From positions 1 through 7,883 of the forward strand of contig PEWM01000116.1 in assembly GCA_002779455.1 (NCBI GenBank): DNA of 7,883 bases. The letters are read 5' to 3'. The notes under the pieces are model-generated. The model was not told the DNA's origin and did not search any database. It saw nothing but the letters and a program-made list of their open reading frames with translations. The DNA is from Deltaproteobacteria bacterium CG07_land_8_20_14_0_80_60_11 (GTDB lineage: Bacteria > Desulfobacterota > Desulfobaccia > Desulfobaccales > 0-14-0-80-60-11). Positions 1 through 6,767 of the stretch are shown here, piece by piece. The position numbers and the translations under genes were made by a program. Within the stretch, counting starts at the first letter, position 1, and each line of letters begins with the position of its first letter.

Positions 1-5
1 AAGTT

Positions 6-1712
6 ATGGTCCTAGATCTGAACATCGTGATCGGCGGCGCCGCGGGCCAGGGAGTCCACACCATAACGGGTCTCCTGGCCAAAATCCTGGTGCGGCAGGG
101 GCGCCAGGTCCTGTTCGTCCAGGACTACCAGTCCCGCATCCGGGGCGGCCATCTCTTTAACCGCATCCGCGTCTCGGATCAACCTTTGGTATCTTCCCGG
201 GAAGGCATCGACCTCTTAGTGGCCCTGAACCAGGAAACTATCTCCCGCCACCGGGACGAACTGCCGCCGGACGCCGTGATCATTTACGACGCCGCCGTGG
301 TGAGCGAATTGCCGGCGGGGGTGAGCACCCTGGCGCTGACGGCCGGGGACCTGCTCCCCGGGCAGAAGGCCGCCGAAGTGGCCATCAATGCCGGGGCCTC
401 CGGGGCCATCCTGGGGCTGCTCAAGGCGCCGCTGGAACCCCTGATGGCGATGCTGCTGGAGGCCTTTGGGGCCAAGGGCGCCGAAGTGGTGGGCTGGAAC
501 CACAAGGCCGCCGCCGCAGGCTACAGACTGGGAGCGGCCGCGGGCAACCGCCATTCCCTGGCGGGGATCACCGCCCCCGCCCAGCCCCGGGTCCTGCTCA
601 GCGGCCATGAAGCCATCGCCCTGGGGGCCCTGGCCGCGGGGCTGCAATTTATCAGCGGTTATCCCATGACTCCCTGGAGCAGCGTCTTGAACGCCATCGG
701 CCAGCGGGCCGAGACCTGGGGGGTGGTGGTGGAGCAGGCGGAAGACGAGATCGCCGCCATCAATATGGCCATCGGCGCCTCCTTCGCCGGGGTCCGGGCC
801 ATGACCGGCTCCTCCGGCGGCGGCTTCGCCCTGATGGTGGAAGCCCTGGGCCTGGCGGGGTGCGCCGAAACCCCCCTGGTCCTCCTGGAGTCCCAGCGCC
901 CCGGCCCCAGCACCGGCCTGCCCACCCGCACGGAGCAGGGCGACCTCAGTTTTTTGCTCTCCGCCGGGCAGGGGGACTTTCCCCGGGCGGTGCTGGCCCC
1001 GGGAAATGCGGCCCAGGGATTCGCCCTGATGGCCCGGGCCTTTAACCTGGCCGACCGCTACCAGCTGCCGGTGATCGTCGTCACGGATCAATATTTCGGG
1101 GACACCAATTTCACCCAGGAGCAAGGAGACTTCCCCAGGGACGTTGCCATCGAGCGGGCCATTGACACCGGCCCGGTTGACGGCGTTTACAATCGCTATG
1201 CCCTGACCGCCAGCGGCATCTCGCCCCGGCGCCTGCCCGGCTTCGGCCCGGTGGTGGTGGCCGATTCCGATGAACACACGCCTGACGGCCACCTCACCGA
1301 GGACCTGGCGATGCGGGTCAGGATGCATGACAAGCGCCTGCGCAAGCTGGCGGGGCTGGCCCAGGAGTTGGATGGCATCACCACCAATGGCCCGGACGAC
1401 GCCCCCCTGACCCTGGCCTGCTGGGGTTCCAGCCTGGGTCCGGTCGCCGAAGCGGTGGCCCGCCTCAACGCCGGGTCCACTCCGGCCCGCCTGGTGCATT
1501 TCAGCGAACTGTGGCCGTTTCCGGCCCAGGCGGTGGCCAGGTTTCTGGGGCGCCCGCAGAAGCTGGTGATGGTGGAGATGAACGCCACCGGCCAGTTTAA
1601 CCGCCTGCTGCGCCAGGAGACGGGGATCGCGGCGGATCACCTGGTGCTCAAGTATGACGGGGCGCCGTTGACCCCGGAGTATATTCTCCGGGCTCTCGCC
1701 GGGCACGCCTGA
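6..1712 (+). CDS. 2-oxoacid:ferredoxin oxidoreductase, fused gamma-alpha subunit
   Basis: Oxidatively decarboxylates (or reductively carboxylates) a 2-oxoacid with CoA and ferredoxin, as a cytoplasmic complex with the beta subunit encoded next. The 568-residue protein has two parts. Residues 5-185 are the gamma domain (GAAGQGV at 11-17, SRIRGG at 43-48). Residues about 197-445 are the alpha pyrimidine-binding domain (SGYPMTPWS at 217-225, E243 and E248 in the VVEQAEDEIAA stretch, GPSTGLPTRTEQGDL at 300-314). A C-terminal transketolase-C-like domain follows, with VEMNATGQ at 523-530. Length and order match the fused alpha subunits of the TIGR03710 type. The ATG at 6 gives a normal N-terminus, but only five upstream bases are visible, so its ribosome site cannot be judged. 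The substrate (2-oxoglutarate, a branched-chain 2-oxoacid or other) cannot be fixed from motifs, so no symbol is given. Confidence 0.93.
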   Translation: MVLDLNIVIGGAAGQGVHTITGLLAKILVRQGRQVLFVQDYQSRIRGGHLFNRIRVSDQPLVSSREGIDLLVALNQETISRHRDELPPDAVIIYDAAVVSELPAGVSTLALTAGDLLPGQKAAEVAINAGASGAILGLLKAPLEPLMAMLLEAFGAKGAEVVGWNHKAAAAGYRLGAAAGNRHSLAGITAPAQPRVLLSGHEAIALGALAAGLQFISGYPMTPWSSVLNAIGQRAETWGVVVEQAEDEIAAINMAIGASFAGVRAMTGSSGGGFALMVEALGLAGCAETPLVLLESQRPGPSTGLPTRTEQGDLSFLLSAGQGDFPRAVLAPGNAAQGFALMARAFNLADRYQLPVIVVTDQYFGDTNFTQEQGDFPRDVAIERAIDTGPVDGVYNRYALTASGISPRRLPGFGPVVVADSDEHTPDGHLTEDLAMRVRMHDKRLRKLAGLAQELDGITTNGPDDAPLTLACWGSSLGPVAEAVARLNAGSTPARLVHFSELWPFPAQAVARFLGRPQKLVMVEMNATGQFNRLLRQETGIAADHLVLKYDGAPLTPEYILRALAGHA

Positions 1713-1717
1713 GGAGG
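1713..1717 (+). promoter_or_regulatory. Ribosome binding site of the beta-subunit gene
   Basis: GGAGG lies just after the TGA of the fused subunit, five bases before ATG 1723. A GTG at 1717 is also in frame, but it overlaps this site and would have no ribosome site of its own, so ATG 1723 is the better start. Confidence 0.75.
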
Positions 1718-1722
1718 TGGTC

Positions 1723-2577
1723 ATGCTGCCGCTGGACTTATATCAGGGAATTGAGTCGGCCTGGTGCCCGGGCTGCGGCAATTTCGGCATGCTCAAGGCC
1801 TTCAAGCAGGCCCTGGCGGAGCTTTCGATTCGGCCGGAGGAGATCGCCATGGTCTCGGGTATCGGCCAGTCGGGGAAATTCCCCCACTATCTCAGGTGCA
1901 ACATGATTAACGGGATTCATGGCCGCACCCTGCCGGTGGCCACCGGTATCCGCCTGGCCAACCACGGGCTCAAAGTGGTGGCGACGGCCGGGGACGGCGA
2001 CTGCTACGGTGAAGGGGGCAACCACCTGCTGGCGGCGTTGCGGAAGAACCCCGGCCTCACCCTGGTGGTGCACAACAACCAGATCTACGCCCTGACCAAG
2101 GGCCAGGCCTCACCCACCACCGACCAGGGCTTTAAAACCTTATTGCAGCCGCACGGGGCGCCCTATCCGCCGCTGCACGCCCTGGCCATCGCCGTGGCCC
2201 AGGACGCATCCTGGCTGGGCCGGGGGTTTGCCGGCCGCGGCGAGCACCTCACCGGCCTGTACAAACAGGCCCTGACCCATAAAGGGTTTGCCTTGCTGGA
2301 AGTGTTGCAACCGTGCGTGACTTTCAATAAGATCAATACTTACCAATGGTATGAACAACGGGTCTATGACGTGGAGGCAGAGCCGGACTACGACCCGGAG
2401 AACGAACTTTGGGCTTATCAAAAGGCCAAGGAGTGGGGGGACCGCATCCCCATCGGGGTGATCTACCGCCGCTCCCGGCCCACGCTGGAAGAGGGTCATC
2501 CGGTGCTGAAGGCTGGTCCCCTGGTGCGGCAACACCCAGAGCGGCCCGTGGCGGCGCTTCTGGCTGACTTCATTTAG
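1723..2577 (+). CDS. 2-oxoacid:ferredoxin oxidoreductase, beta subunit (TPP/4Fe-4S)
   Basis: Catalytic partner of the preceding gamma-alpha subunit; it carries thiamine diphosphate and one 4Fe-4S cluster that passes electrons to ferredoxin. The 284-residue length is normal for PorB/KorB-type subunits. Cysteines C15 and C18 (WCPGCGN), C59 (LRCN) and C198 (QPCVTF) sit where the four cluster ligands of this family lie. The TPP/Mg motif is GDGD at 90-93, followed by EGGNH at 97-101 and NN at 118-119. HGRTLPVATG at 66-75 is also typical. The gene starts ten bases after the previous stop with a strong GGAGG site, so the two are one transcript and probably made in equal amounts. There is no fused ferredoxin domain. 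The two-subunit form without a delta subunit in view suggests direct use of a soluble ferredoxin, unless a delta gene lies upstream of the window. Confidence 0.95.
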   Translation: MLPLDLYQGIESAWCPGCGNFGMLKAFKQALAELSIRPEEIAMVSGIGQSGKFPHYLRCNMINGIHGRTLPVATGIRLANHGLKVVATAGDGDCYGEGGNHLLAALRKNPGLTLVVHNNQIYALTKGQASPTTDQGFKTLLQPHGAPYPPLHALAIAVAQDASWLGRGFAGRGEHLTGLYKQALTHKGFALLEVLQPCVTFNKINTYQWYEQRVYDVEAEPDYDPENELWAYQKAKEWGDRIPIGVIYRRSRPTLEEGHPVLKAGPLVRQHPERPVAALLADFI

Positions 2578-2590
2578 AGAGGGAACGATC

Positions 2591-2758
2591 ATGACGGCAG
2601 AAAAACCAATCCAGTCCTGGGATATCCTGAGGGGTCCCAATCGCATTTTGCTGGAGGAAGACTACGGCTCCAGGATGGAGCTCTTGATTTACACGCTCAC
2701 CTGGGCCGTGGAGATCGGGCTCTGTTTCGCCTTCGCCATCTCTTATCTCCGGGGCTAA
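2591..2758 (+). CDS. Small single-pass membrane protein, unknown function
   Basis: A 55-residue ORF too short for usual cut-offs: ATG 2591, TAA 2756-2758. A purine-rich AGAGAGGG element (2576-2583) lies seven bases before the ATG, and the gap from the beta-subunit stop is 13 bases, so it probably belongs to the same transcript. Residues 1-29 are hydrophilic (MTAEKPIQSWDILRG at the start, then LLEEDYGSR). Residues about 30-52 form one hydrophobic helix (LLIYTLTWAVEIGLCFAFAI at 31-50), ending in SYLRG. Codon use is GC-rich like its neighbours. I do not recognise a family. The placement invites the idea of a membrane anchor or accessory for the oxidoreductase, but that is inference only. It could also be an unrelated small membrane protein or a chance ORF. 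Confidence 0.55.
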   Translation: MTAEKPIQSWDILRGPNRILLEEDYGSRMELLIYTLTWAVEIGLCFAFAISYLRG

Positions 2759-2833
2759 CCGGTTAGGGGACCGGCCTCCTGCCTGCGCCGCGGGGCTGGG
2801 GCATCTTTAACAATTCCGGTCCTTAGGGGAAGG
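2755..2833 (+). repeat. Two short hairpins sharing the TTAGGGGA core, downstream of the oxidoreductase operon
   Basis: CTAACCGGTTAG (2755-2766) is a perfect 12-base palindrome that includes the stop codon of the small gene. It overlaps the hairpin CCGGT-TAGGGG-ACCGG (2759-2774). The string TTAGGGGA recurs at 2823-2830 inside CCTT-AGGGG-AAGG-TTT (2821-2836). Neither hairpin has a proper T tract, so they are at best weak termination or 3'-end processing signals for the oxidoreductase transcript. The rest of 2775-2880 holds no gene I can support. Confidence 0.3.
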
Positions 2834-2886
2834 TTTGGGCGGTCAATTTAATTGCGAAGATGGGCATAAATATTTTGCTATTGTTA

Positions 2887-2915
2887 TTGAAATAAACCTG
2901 CTTAGGGCATAAAAT
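2887..2915 (+). promoter_or_regulatory. Sigma70-type promoter for the U32 gene
   Basis: TTGAAA (2887-2892) and TAAAAT (2910-2915) are separated by exactly 17 bases; each matches the consensus at five of six positions. The element lies in the locally AT-rich part of the gap. Transcription would start near 2922, giving a leader of about 180 nt before the ATG at 3101. Confidence 0.55.
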
Positions 2916-2921
2916 ATTAAC

Positions 2922-3100
2922 AGAGGAGAATTATCAGCATCAGATTTTCTGCCGAATCCGCTAACTATCGGAAATCAGGCAGTGAATAGGCGCGAGGCAG
3001 GAACCCACCACTCCTGGGGGTTACCACAGGCACTGGCGTAAGGAATTCGCAGAGCTGAGGAACCTTTCGTGGCAAAGGCTCAGGGAGGTGTGGTGAGAAC
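2922..3100 (+). promoter_or_regulatory. Long structured 5' leader of the U32 gene, candidate cis-regulatory RNA
   Basis: Three pairings are visible by eye. CTGCC (2949-2953) can pair with GGCAG (2978-2982). AACCC (3002-3006) plus CCA (3008-3010) pair with TGG (3015-3017) plus GGGTT (3018-3022), closing a CTCC loop with one bulged A. CTGAG (3055-3059) plus CCTTT (3063-3067) pair with AAAGG (3074-3078) plus CTCAG (3079-3083), with a CGTGGC loop and a GAA bulge. The last stem ends on the first G of GGGAGG (3083-3088), the likely ribosome site. I could not match the leader to the cobalamin, TPP, SAM, glycine, FMN, c-di-GMP, fluoride or T-box consensus sequences. It may be a simple untranslated region, but its length and the position of its stems are unusual. 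Confidence 0.4.
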
Positions 3101-4129
3101 ATGATTAATGAACTGTTAGCTCCAGGCGGCAGCCTGGAAATGGTGGAGGGGGTTTTTCAGAACGGCGCCAATGCCGTTTATGTTGGGGCCAAAGGCTTCA
3201 GTCGCCGGAAGTGTGTTTGGGAACTGGAAGACAGTCAGATCGGGGAAGCAGTCCGCATTGCCGCCGGCTACCAGGGAAAGGTCCGGGTAGCCCTCAACGC
3301 CGAGATCCTGCCGGAAAAATTACCCCTGGTGGTGCAGAAGGTTGAAAAGTACGCCCACTTCGGCATCGAAGGGGTGATCGTCAAAACCCCGGTGGTGATG
3401 CAGGAGATCCATCAGCGTTTCCCGGAACTGGTCATCCACGCCAGCGTGGGCTGCAACATCCAGACCCAGGAAGACATGGCCCGGTTTAAGTCCTACGGGG
3501 CCACTCAGTTGGTGACTTCCACGGAAATCAACACGGTGGCCAAGCTGGCCCGGTTCAAACGGGAAGCCGACGAGTTGGGGCTCAAGACCGAAATCCTGAT
3601 TCACGGCAACCGCTGCATCGGCGGGGTGGGAAACTGCATTTTTCATGAACTCATTGCCGACTCTTACATCCGCAAGGTCTATCGGGATGAAGAAGGCAAC
3701 GAGATCGTGGAATACGAAGGCTGGCCCGACCGGAGCGGCAGCTGTTTCCGGCTGTGCCTCTTGACCGACGAGCAGCGCCGCAAGCTGTTGCTCAAGCGGG
3801 GTCAGCCGCTGGCTAAGATTGAGGCCATCAACGCGCGCATCCGGGAGCATCCTAACGTGGCCTTCGGTATCCTGGGGGATGAGTTGAAGGCCTACCTGGA
3901 TCTGGGGCTGGCGACCGTCAAGGTCCAGGGCCGGGAGTATGCCGTCGCCATGATCTCCCGCATGATTAGCTGTTACCGGCAGCTCATCGATGCTCACATG
4001 CGCGGCGATGACATTAACGGTCCCTTTTTTCAGAAGATTCAGGACCGCCTGGCGGCCCTGGTGGCGGAGCGGGATGCCGCCCGGATGGAAAAGACCAAGG
4101 AACTCCACCGGAACATTGCCGGGTTGTAA
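3101..4129 (+). CDS. Peptidase U32 family protein (Fe-S, probable hydroxylation-type enzyme)
   Basis: A 342-residue member of the U32 family. Despite the name, characterised members such as UbiU/UbiV, RlhA and TrhP take part in oxygen-independent hydroxylation of quinone or RNA, and some bind a 4Fe-4S cluster. The N-terminal ELLAPGGSLEMVEGVFQNGA and NAVYVGAKGF (4-33) are the typical opening of its TIM-barrel. C172 and C179 (NRCIGGVGNC, CX6C) with C215 and C219 (GSCFRLC, CX3C) match the family's four-cysteine pattern; C38 and C118 are extra. The stretch between C179 and C215 is longer than I expect for YegQ-like members. No in-frame start exists between ATG 3101 and the ribosome site; a second SD-like GGTGAG lies at 3092-3097. 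The gene stands alone between its own promoter and a strong terminator. Its substrate is unknown, and a proteolytic role cannot be excluded. Confidence 0.92.
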   Translation: MINELLAPGGSLEMVEGVFQNGANAVYVGAKGFSRRKCVWELEDSQIGEAVRIAAGYQGKVRVALNAEILPEKLPLVVQKVEKYAHFGIEGVIVKTPVVMQEIHQRFPELVIHASVGCNIQTQEDMARFKSYGATQLVTSTEINTVAKLARFKREADELGLKTEILIHGNRCIGGVGNCIFHELIADSYIRKVYRDEEGNEIVEYEGWPDRSGSCFRLCLLTDEQRRKLLLKRGQPLAKIEAINARIREHPNVAFGILGDELKAYLDLGLATVKVQGREYAVAMISRMISCYRQLIDAHMRGDDINGPFFQKIQDRLAALVAERDAARMEKTKELHRNIAGL

Positions 4130-4166
4130 TTATCAGCATTTTTGTTAACAACCTGCATAATTTACT

Positions 4167-4195
4167 TTGTGGTCAAGAGAAGCCTGCCCTATAAT
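4167..4195 (+). promoter_or_regulatory. Candidate promoter nested in the terminator hairpin
   Basis: The terminator loop contains TATAAT (4190-4195), a perfect -10 hexamer. TTGTGG lies 17 bases upstream at 4167-4172, matching TTGACA at three of six positions. Initiation near 4202 would start after most of the hairpin, so the terminator would not block the new transcript. It would give a leader of about 186 nt for the glycosyltransferase operon. I see no better promoter in 4207-4387, and no gene or clear structure there. Confidence 0.45.
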
Positions 4196-4208
4196 GGGGC
4201 AGGCTTTT
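4180..4208 (+). terminator. Intrinsic terminator after the U32 gene
   Basis: A perfect 10-bp stem, AAGCCTGCCC (4180-4189) with GGGCAGGCTT (4197-4206), closes a seven-base loop (TATAATG) and runs into TTTT (4205-4208). It lies about 50 bases after the U32 stop codon. The upstream side is purine-rich (AAGAGA), so it could work weakly on the other strand. Confidence 0.85.
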
Positions 4209-4387
4209 CTATGCCCCGGGCCTGAGGATAGCGTGCAGGGATTCCCGCCGGCTGCCTGGAGTGAAGGAGTTTTAACCAATCCGGGCAGTTGATGGTCTGA
4301 CTGAATGCACTGAGGAAGCCGGGGTAGGCAGAAACCAGGAAGGTTCGCTGCCATGCAAATTTATTCGTAATGAGGCGATGACGGACC

Positions 4388-6022
4388 GTGAAGCTCCAGG
4401 GTGAATCTCCCGAGCCTGCAGGTCTGGTCTTTGGGTCTGGCGTGCTGCTGGGCGTCCTGATTCTGATCGGCAGCTTCTATAACCTGGCGAATTATCCCAC
4501 CATCTGGTGGGATGAAGCCATCTTTTCCGAAGCTGCCGCCAATCTGGTGCAGCATGGCCGCTACGCCTTTACGGTGCAAAGTCCTAATCAGCTGGTCGAT
4601 TTGGATTTTCGGATCAGCGCCGGGCCAGCGGTGATCTTGCCCGTGGCCCTGGCCTACAAGCTGTTTGGGGTGAGCCTGCTCTCAGGACGGCTGGTGGCCG
4701 GGGCCTACCTGGTTTTCACCTTCCTGGCCCTGTTTCTGGGGGCCCGGCGCCTCTGGGGGCCCGTCACGGCGCTCCTGGCCGTGGCCCTGGCCTTTCTGGG
4801 GACTGATGTTCTTTACTGGGGCCGCTCGGTGTTGGGGGATATTCCCGCCCTGGGGCTTTTTCTCTGCGCCACCTACTTTCTCATCCGGGGTCTTGAGTCC
4901 CGCGCCCTCTGGCCACTCTTTTTGGGGGGGATATTTTTGGGGGTGGCCTTCAATGCCAAGGAGTTCTACGGCCTGGCCTGCCTGCCGCCCCTGGTGCTCC
5001 TGGCCCAGCAGCATTGGCGCGACCAGCGGCGTCTGGCCAGGAGCGTCCTGGCCTTCAGCGCCGGTGCGGCCCTCCCGCCCCTGGCCTATCTGGCGCTCAA
5101 GGCAGTGATTCTGGGGAGCCTGACCGGGGCCATCGTCCATTTCCTGGAGCAGAAAAGACTCCTGTGCCACGAGTTCTTCACGCCCCTCACCATCGGCCGC
5201 ATCTACCCGGAGAGTCTCCTGATGCTGGTGCAGAACCCCCTTTTCTGGCTCGGATGCCTGGGGGCCGGTTGGATCTGGAAGAAAGAGACCCCATCTCCCG
5301 GGGTTAAGTTGTGGATCTGGAACTTCTTCCTCTGGAGCGGGGTTTACCTCACCGCGGTTTACTGGCACCGCTTTGCCCTGCCGGGTCTCTTCCTGGCCTG
5401 CCCGTTGGCGGCCTATTTTCTCGGCAAAGTTGCGACCCGGTTGACTTCCAGGGTTTTCACGCCTCTGCCCCGCTGGTTGGCGCCGGGTATCATCGCCACC
5501 TTTCTGGTCTTGTTTTCCCCCGTCGGCGGCCTGGATTTCTTCAAACAGACTCTGGTCTGCCAGGGTTCAGCCCCCACGCGTCTGGTGCAGTATCTTCGCA
5601 CCCATGTGCCCGCCAGCTGCCTCATCGAAACCCCGGAATACGAACTGGCCTTCCTGGACGACGACCACCGCATCCATCTCATGCCGTCGTATTTCTTTGT
5701 GGAGTCAACGCCGGACCGGGTGGTGCTGCTCAACCCCCGGAAGCGACCTTACGAATTCAACCGGGTGGGGGCCGACATCCTGATTCTGGGAAGGTTTGGC
5801 AAGTGCGTCTTCAAGCAGGTCTATCCTCCGGCCCTGATCAACCGGGAGTGGCGCCGGATCGCCCAGGTGGATTATTACGATATCTATGTGTCCAAAAAAT
5901 CGGCAAAAAAGATGTTAAGCCTGATGAATCAAACTCTGGCCTCATACCAAAAGGCTAACCCGATCAGACCTGCCAGTCAGAATAATGTCGCAGAAACCCT
6001 TGTTGATTCGTACTATCACTGA
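4388..6022 (+). CDS. GT39/PMT_2-type polytopic membrane glycosyltransferase (ArnT-like fold)
   Basis: Transfers a sugar from a polyprenyl-phosphate carrier to an acceptor at the outer face of the inner membrane, as GT-C enzymes of the PMT/ArnT group do; sugar and acceptor are unknown. Of 544 residues, a first helix (about 12-31) is followed by the periplasmic loop motif IWWDEAIFSE (39-48), whose D42-E43 are the family's catalytic-acid pair. A second loop motif, GRSVLGDIPAL (145-155), carries D151. About eleven hydrophobic segments continue to residue 378, then a soluble C-terminal part (379-544) with a typical RLVQYLRTHVPASCLIETPE segment (398-417). The start is GTG 4388: an in-frame TGA at 4379-4381 rules out anything further upstream. 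GAGG at 4372-4375 is a rather distant ribosome site, so a later start is possible. It heads an overlapping three-gene operon. Confidence 0.9.
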   Translation: MKLQGESPEPAGLVFGSGVLLGVLILIGSFYNLANYPTIWWDEAIFSEAAANLVQHGRYAFTVQSPNQLVDLDFRISAGPAVILPVALAYKLFGVSLLSGRLVAGAYLVFTFLALFLGARRLWGPVTALLAVALAFLGTDVLYWGRSVLGDIPALGLFLCATYFLIRGLESRALWPLFLGGIFLGVAFNAKEFYGLACLPPLVLLAQQHWRDQRRLARSVLAFSAGAALPPLAYLALKAVILGSLTGAIVHFLEQKRLLCHEFFTPLTIGRIYPESLLMLVQNPLFWLGCLGAGWIWKKETPSPGVKLWIWNFFLWSGVYLTAVYWHRFALPGLFLACPLAAYFLGKVATRLTSRVFTPLPRWLAPGIIATFLVLFSPVGGLDFFKQTLVCQGSAPTRLVQYLRTHVPASCLIETPEYELAFLDDDHRIHLMPSYFFVESTPDRVVLLNPRKRPYEFNRVGADILILGRFGKCVFKQVYPPALINREWRRIAQVDYYDIYVSKKSAKKMLSLMNQTLASYQKANPIRPASQNNVAETLVDSYYH

Positions 6023-6767
6023 TTTTCGCCGCCACTACCGGCAGCTGGGTTCCGGAGACGTGATCATCGGCGTCCTGGCCTTGCGGCCGGGCGAAGAGAT
6101 CAAGGTCCTGGACCTGGCGGAGCGCGGCGTCGCCTTCTTCCCCCCGGTTTTGGCTCAACTTCTCGGCCGCGCCAAGGTGGCCCAGGCCGAAGTCCTGGGG
6201 GCATACATGGTGCCCGGGACTTTTGTAGCCTACTCCCTGGCGGACCTGGCCGCGCAACTCCCCGAATTTCAGGCCCGAGAGGCGGTGGTCGCCAAGCGGG
6301 ACCGGGCCCACCTGGGCCTGGGGGTCAGTCTCTGGCCCTCCCTGGAAACCCTCTACAGCCTGGCGGGCCTCCAGGGGCTCACTTACCCCCTGGTGGTGCA
6401 GCCTTTGGTGCCCGGCGCCCGGGACTTGAGGGTAGTGGCGCTGGCCGGCTACGTCGAGGCCTACGAACGGGTCAACCCCCACAGCTTTCGCAAGAATCTC
6501 TTTCAGGGGGGATCATCCCAACCCGCCGCCCTCACCCCGGAACAGCAGCATTTTTGCCGGGAAGTGATGGCCCGGGGAAGGTTTCCCTATGCTATCCTGG
6601 ACCTGCTCCTGGATCCCCGGGGTGGCCGTCCTTATCTTTCGGAAATCAGCTTCAAGGGAGGACTGACCGGGGCATGTCTCTCCCAGGCCGAGTTTCACCG
6701 CCGCGTTGCCGCCCTGGAAGAGGATTTTATTCACCAATGGGAAACCTCATCGAAGACCCGGCCTTAA
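5985..6767 (+). CDS. RimK-like ATP-grasp ligase
   Basis: ATP-grasp enzymes activate a carboxylate as acyl phosphate and join it to an amine or thiol. In this 260-residue cytoplasmic protein, residues 1-98 form a short pre-ATP domain. K104 (VVAKRDRAHLGLGVSL, 101-116) is the ATP-binding lysine and glycine loop. Residues 137-142 (VVQPLV) are the hinge. DLRVVALAGYVEAYERV (147-163) and FRKNLFQGG (168-176) follow the RimK pattern. D206 and E220 fit the metal ligands, but the usual following Asn is Ser (EISFKGG, 220-226). It starts 38 bases before the end of the glycosyltransferase gene, with only a weak ribosome site, so it is probably translated by coupling. It overlaps the phosphoribosyltransferase gene by 31 bases. 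The substrate is unknown; a peptide, glutamate-tailing or nucleotide-modifying ligase are all possible. Confidence 0.82.
   Translation: MSQKPLLIRTITDFRRHYRQLGSGDVIIGVLALRPGEEIKVLDLAERGVAFFPPVLAQLLGRAKVAQAEVLGAYMVPGTFVAYSLADLAAQLPEFQAREAVVAKRDRAHLGLGVSLWPSLETLYSLAGLQGLTYPLVVQPLVPGARDLRVVALAGYVEAYERVNPHSFRKNLFQGGSSQPAALTPEQQHFCREVMARGRFPYAILDLLLDPRGGRPYLSEISFKGGLTGACLSQAEFHRRVAALEEDFIHQWETSSKTRP

Noticed and set aside
216..1724. A 502-codon open frame on the minus strand
   Set aside because: It is antisense to the clearly recognisable oxidoreductase subunit, is rich in Gly/Gln/His/Pro as expected for a GC-rich shadow frame, and shows no family motif.
2870..2905. An 11-codon hydrophobic ATG frame (Leu-rich) in the gap
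   Set aside because: It has no ribosome site and overlaps the -35 hexamer of the U32 promoter.
2982..3041. A 19-codon GTG-started frame in the U32 leader (possible leader peptide)
   Set aside because: There is no convincing ribosome site and no run of a single amino acid that would suggest attenuation.
3055..3083. Resemblance of CTGAGGAACCTTT to the TPP riboswitch core
   Set aside because: The rest of the TPP consensus is missing, and the segment is explained by a simple hairpin with AAAGGCTCAG.
2929..4139. The 12-base string AATTATCAGCAT at 2929-2940 and 4128-4139, flanking the U32 gene as direct repeats
   Set aside because: A shared 12-mer is expected by chance about once or twice in a window of this size, and there are no mobile-element genes or terminal inverted repeats.
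5311..5958. A 215-codon + strand frame inside the glycosyltransferase gene
   Set aside because: It is an out-of-frame reading of the GT39 gene with Pro/Gly/Arg-rich low-complexity content and no motif.
6554..6736. A 61-residue N-terminal extension of the phosphoribosyltransferase
   Set aside because: The residues are the out-of-frame reading of the ATP-grasp gene; the family N-terminus begins at ATG 6737.
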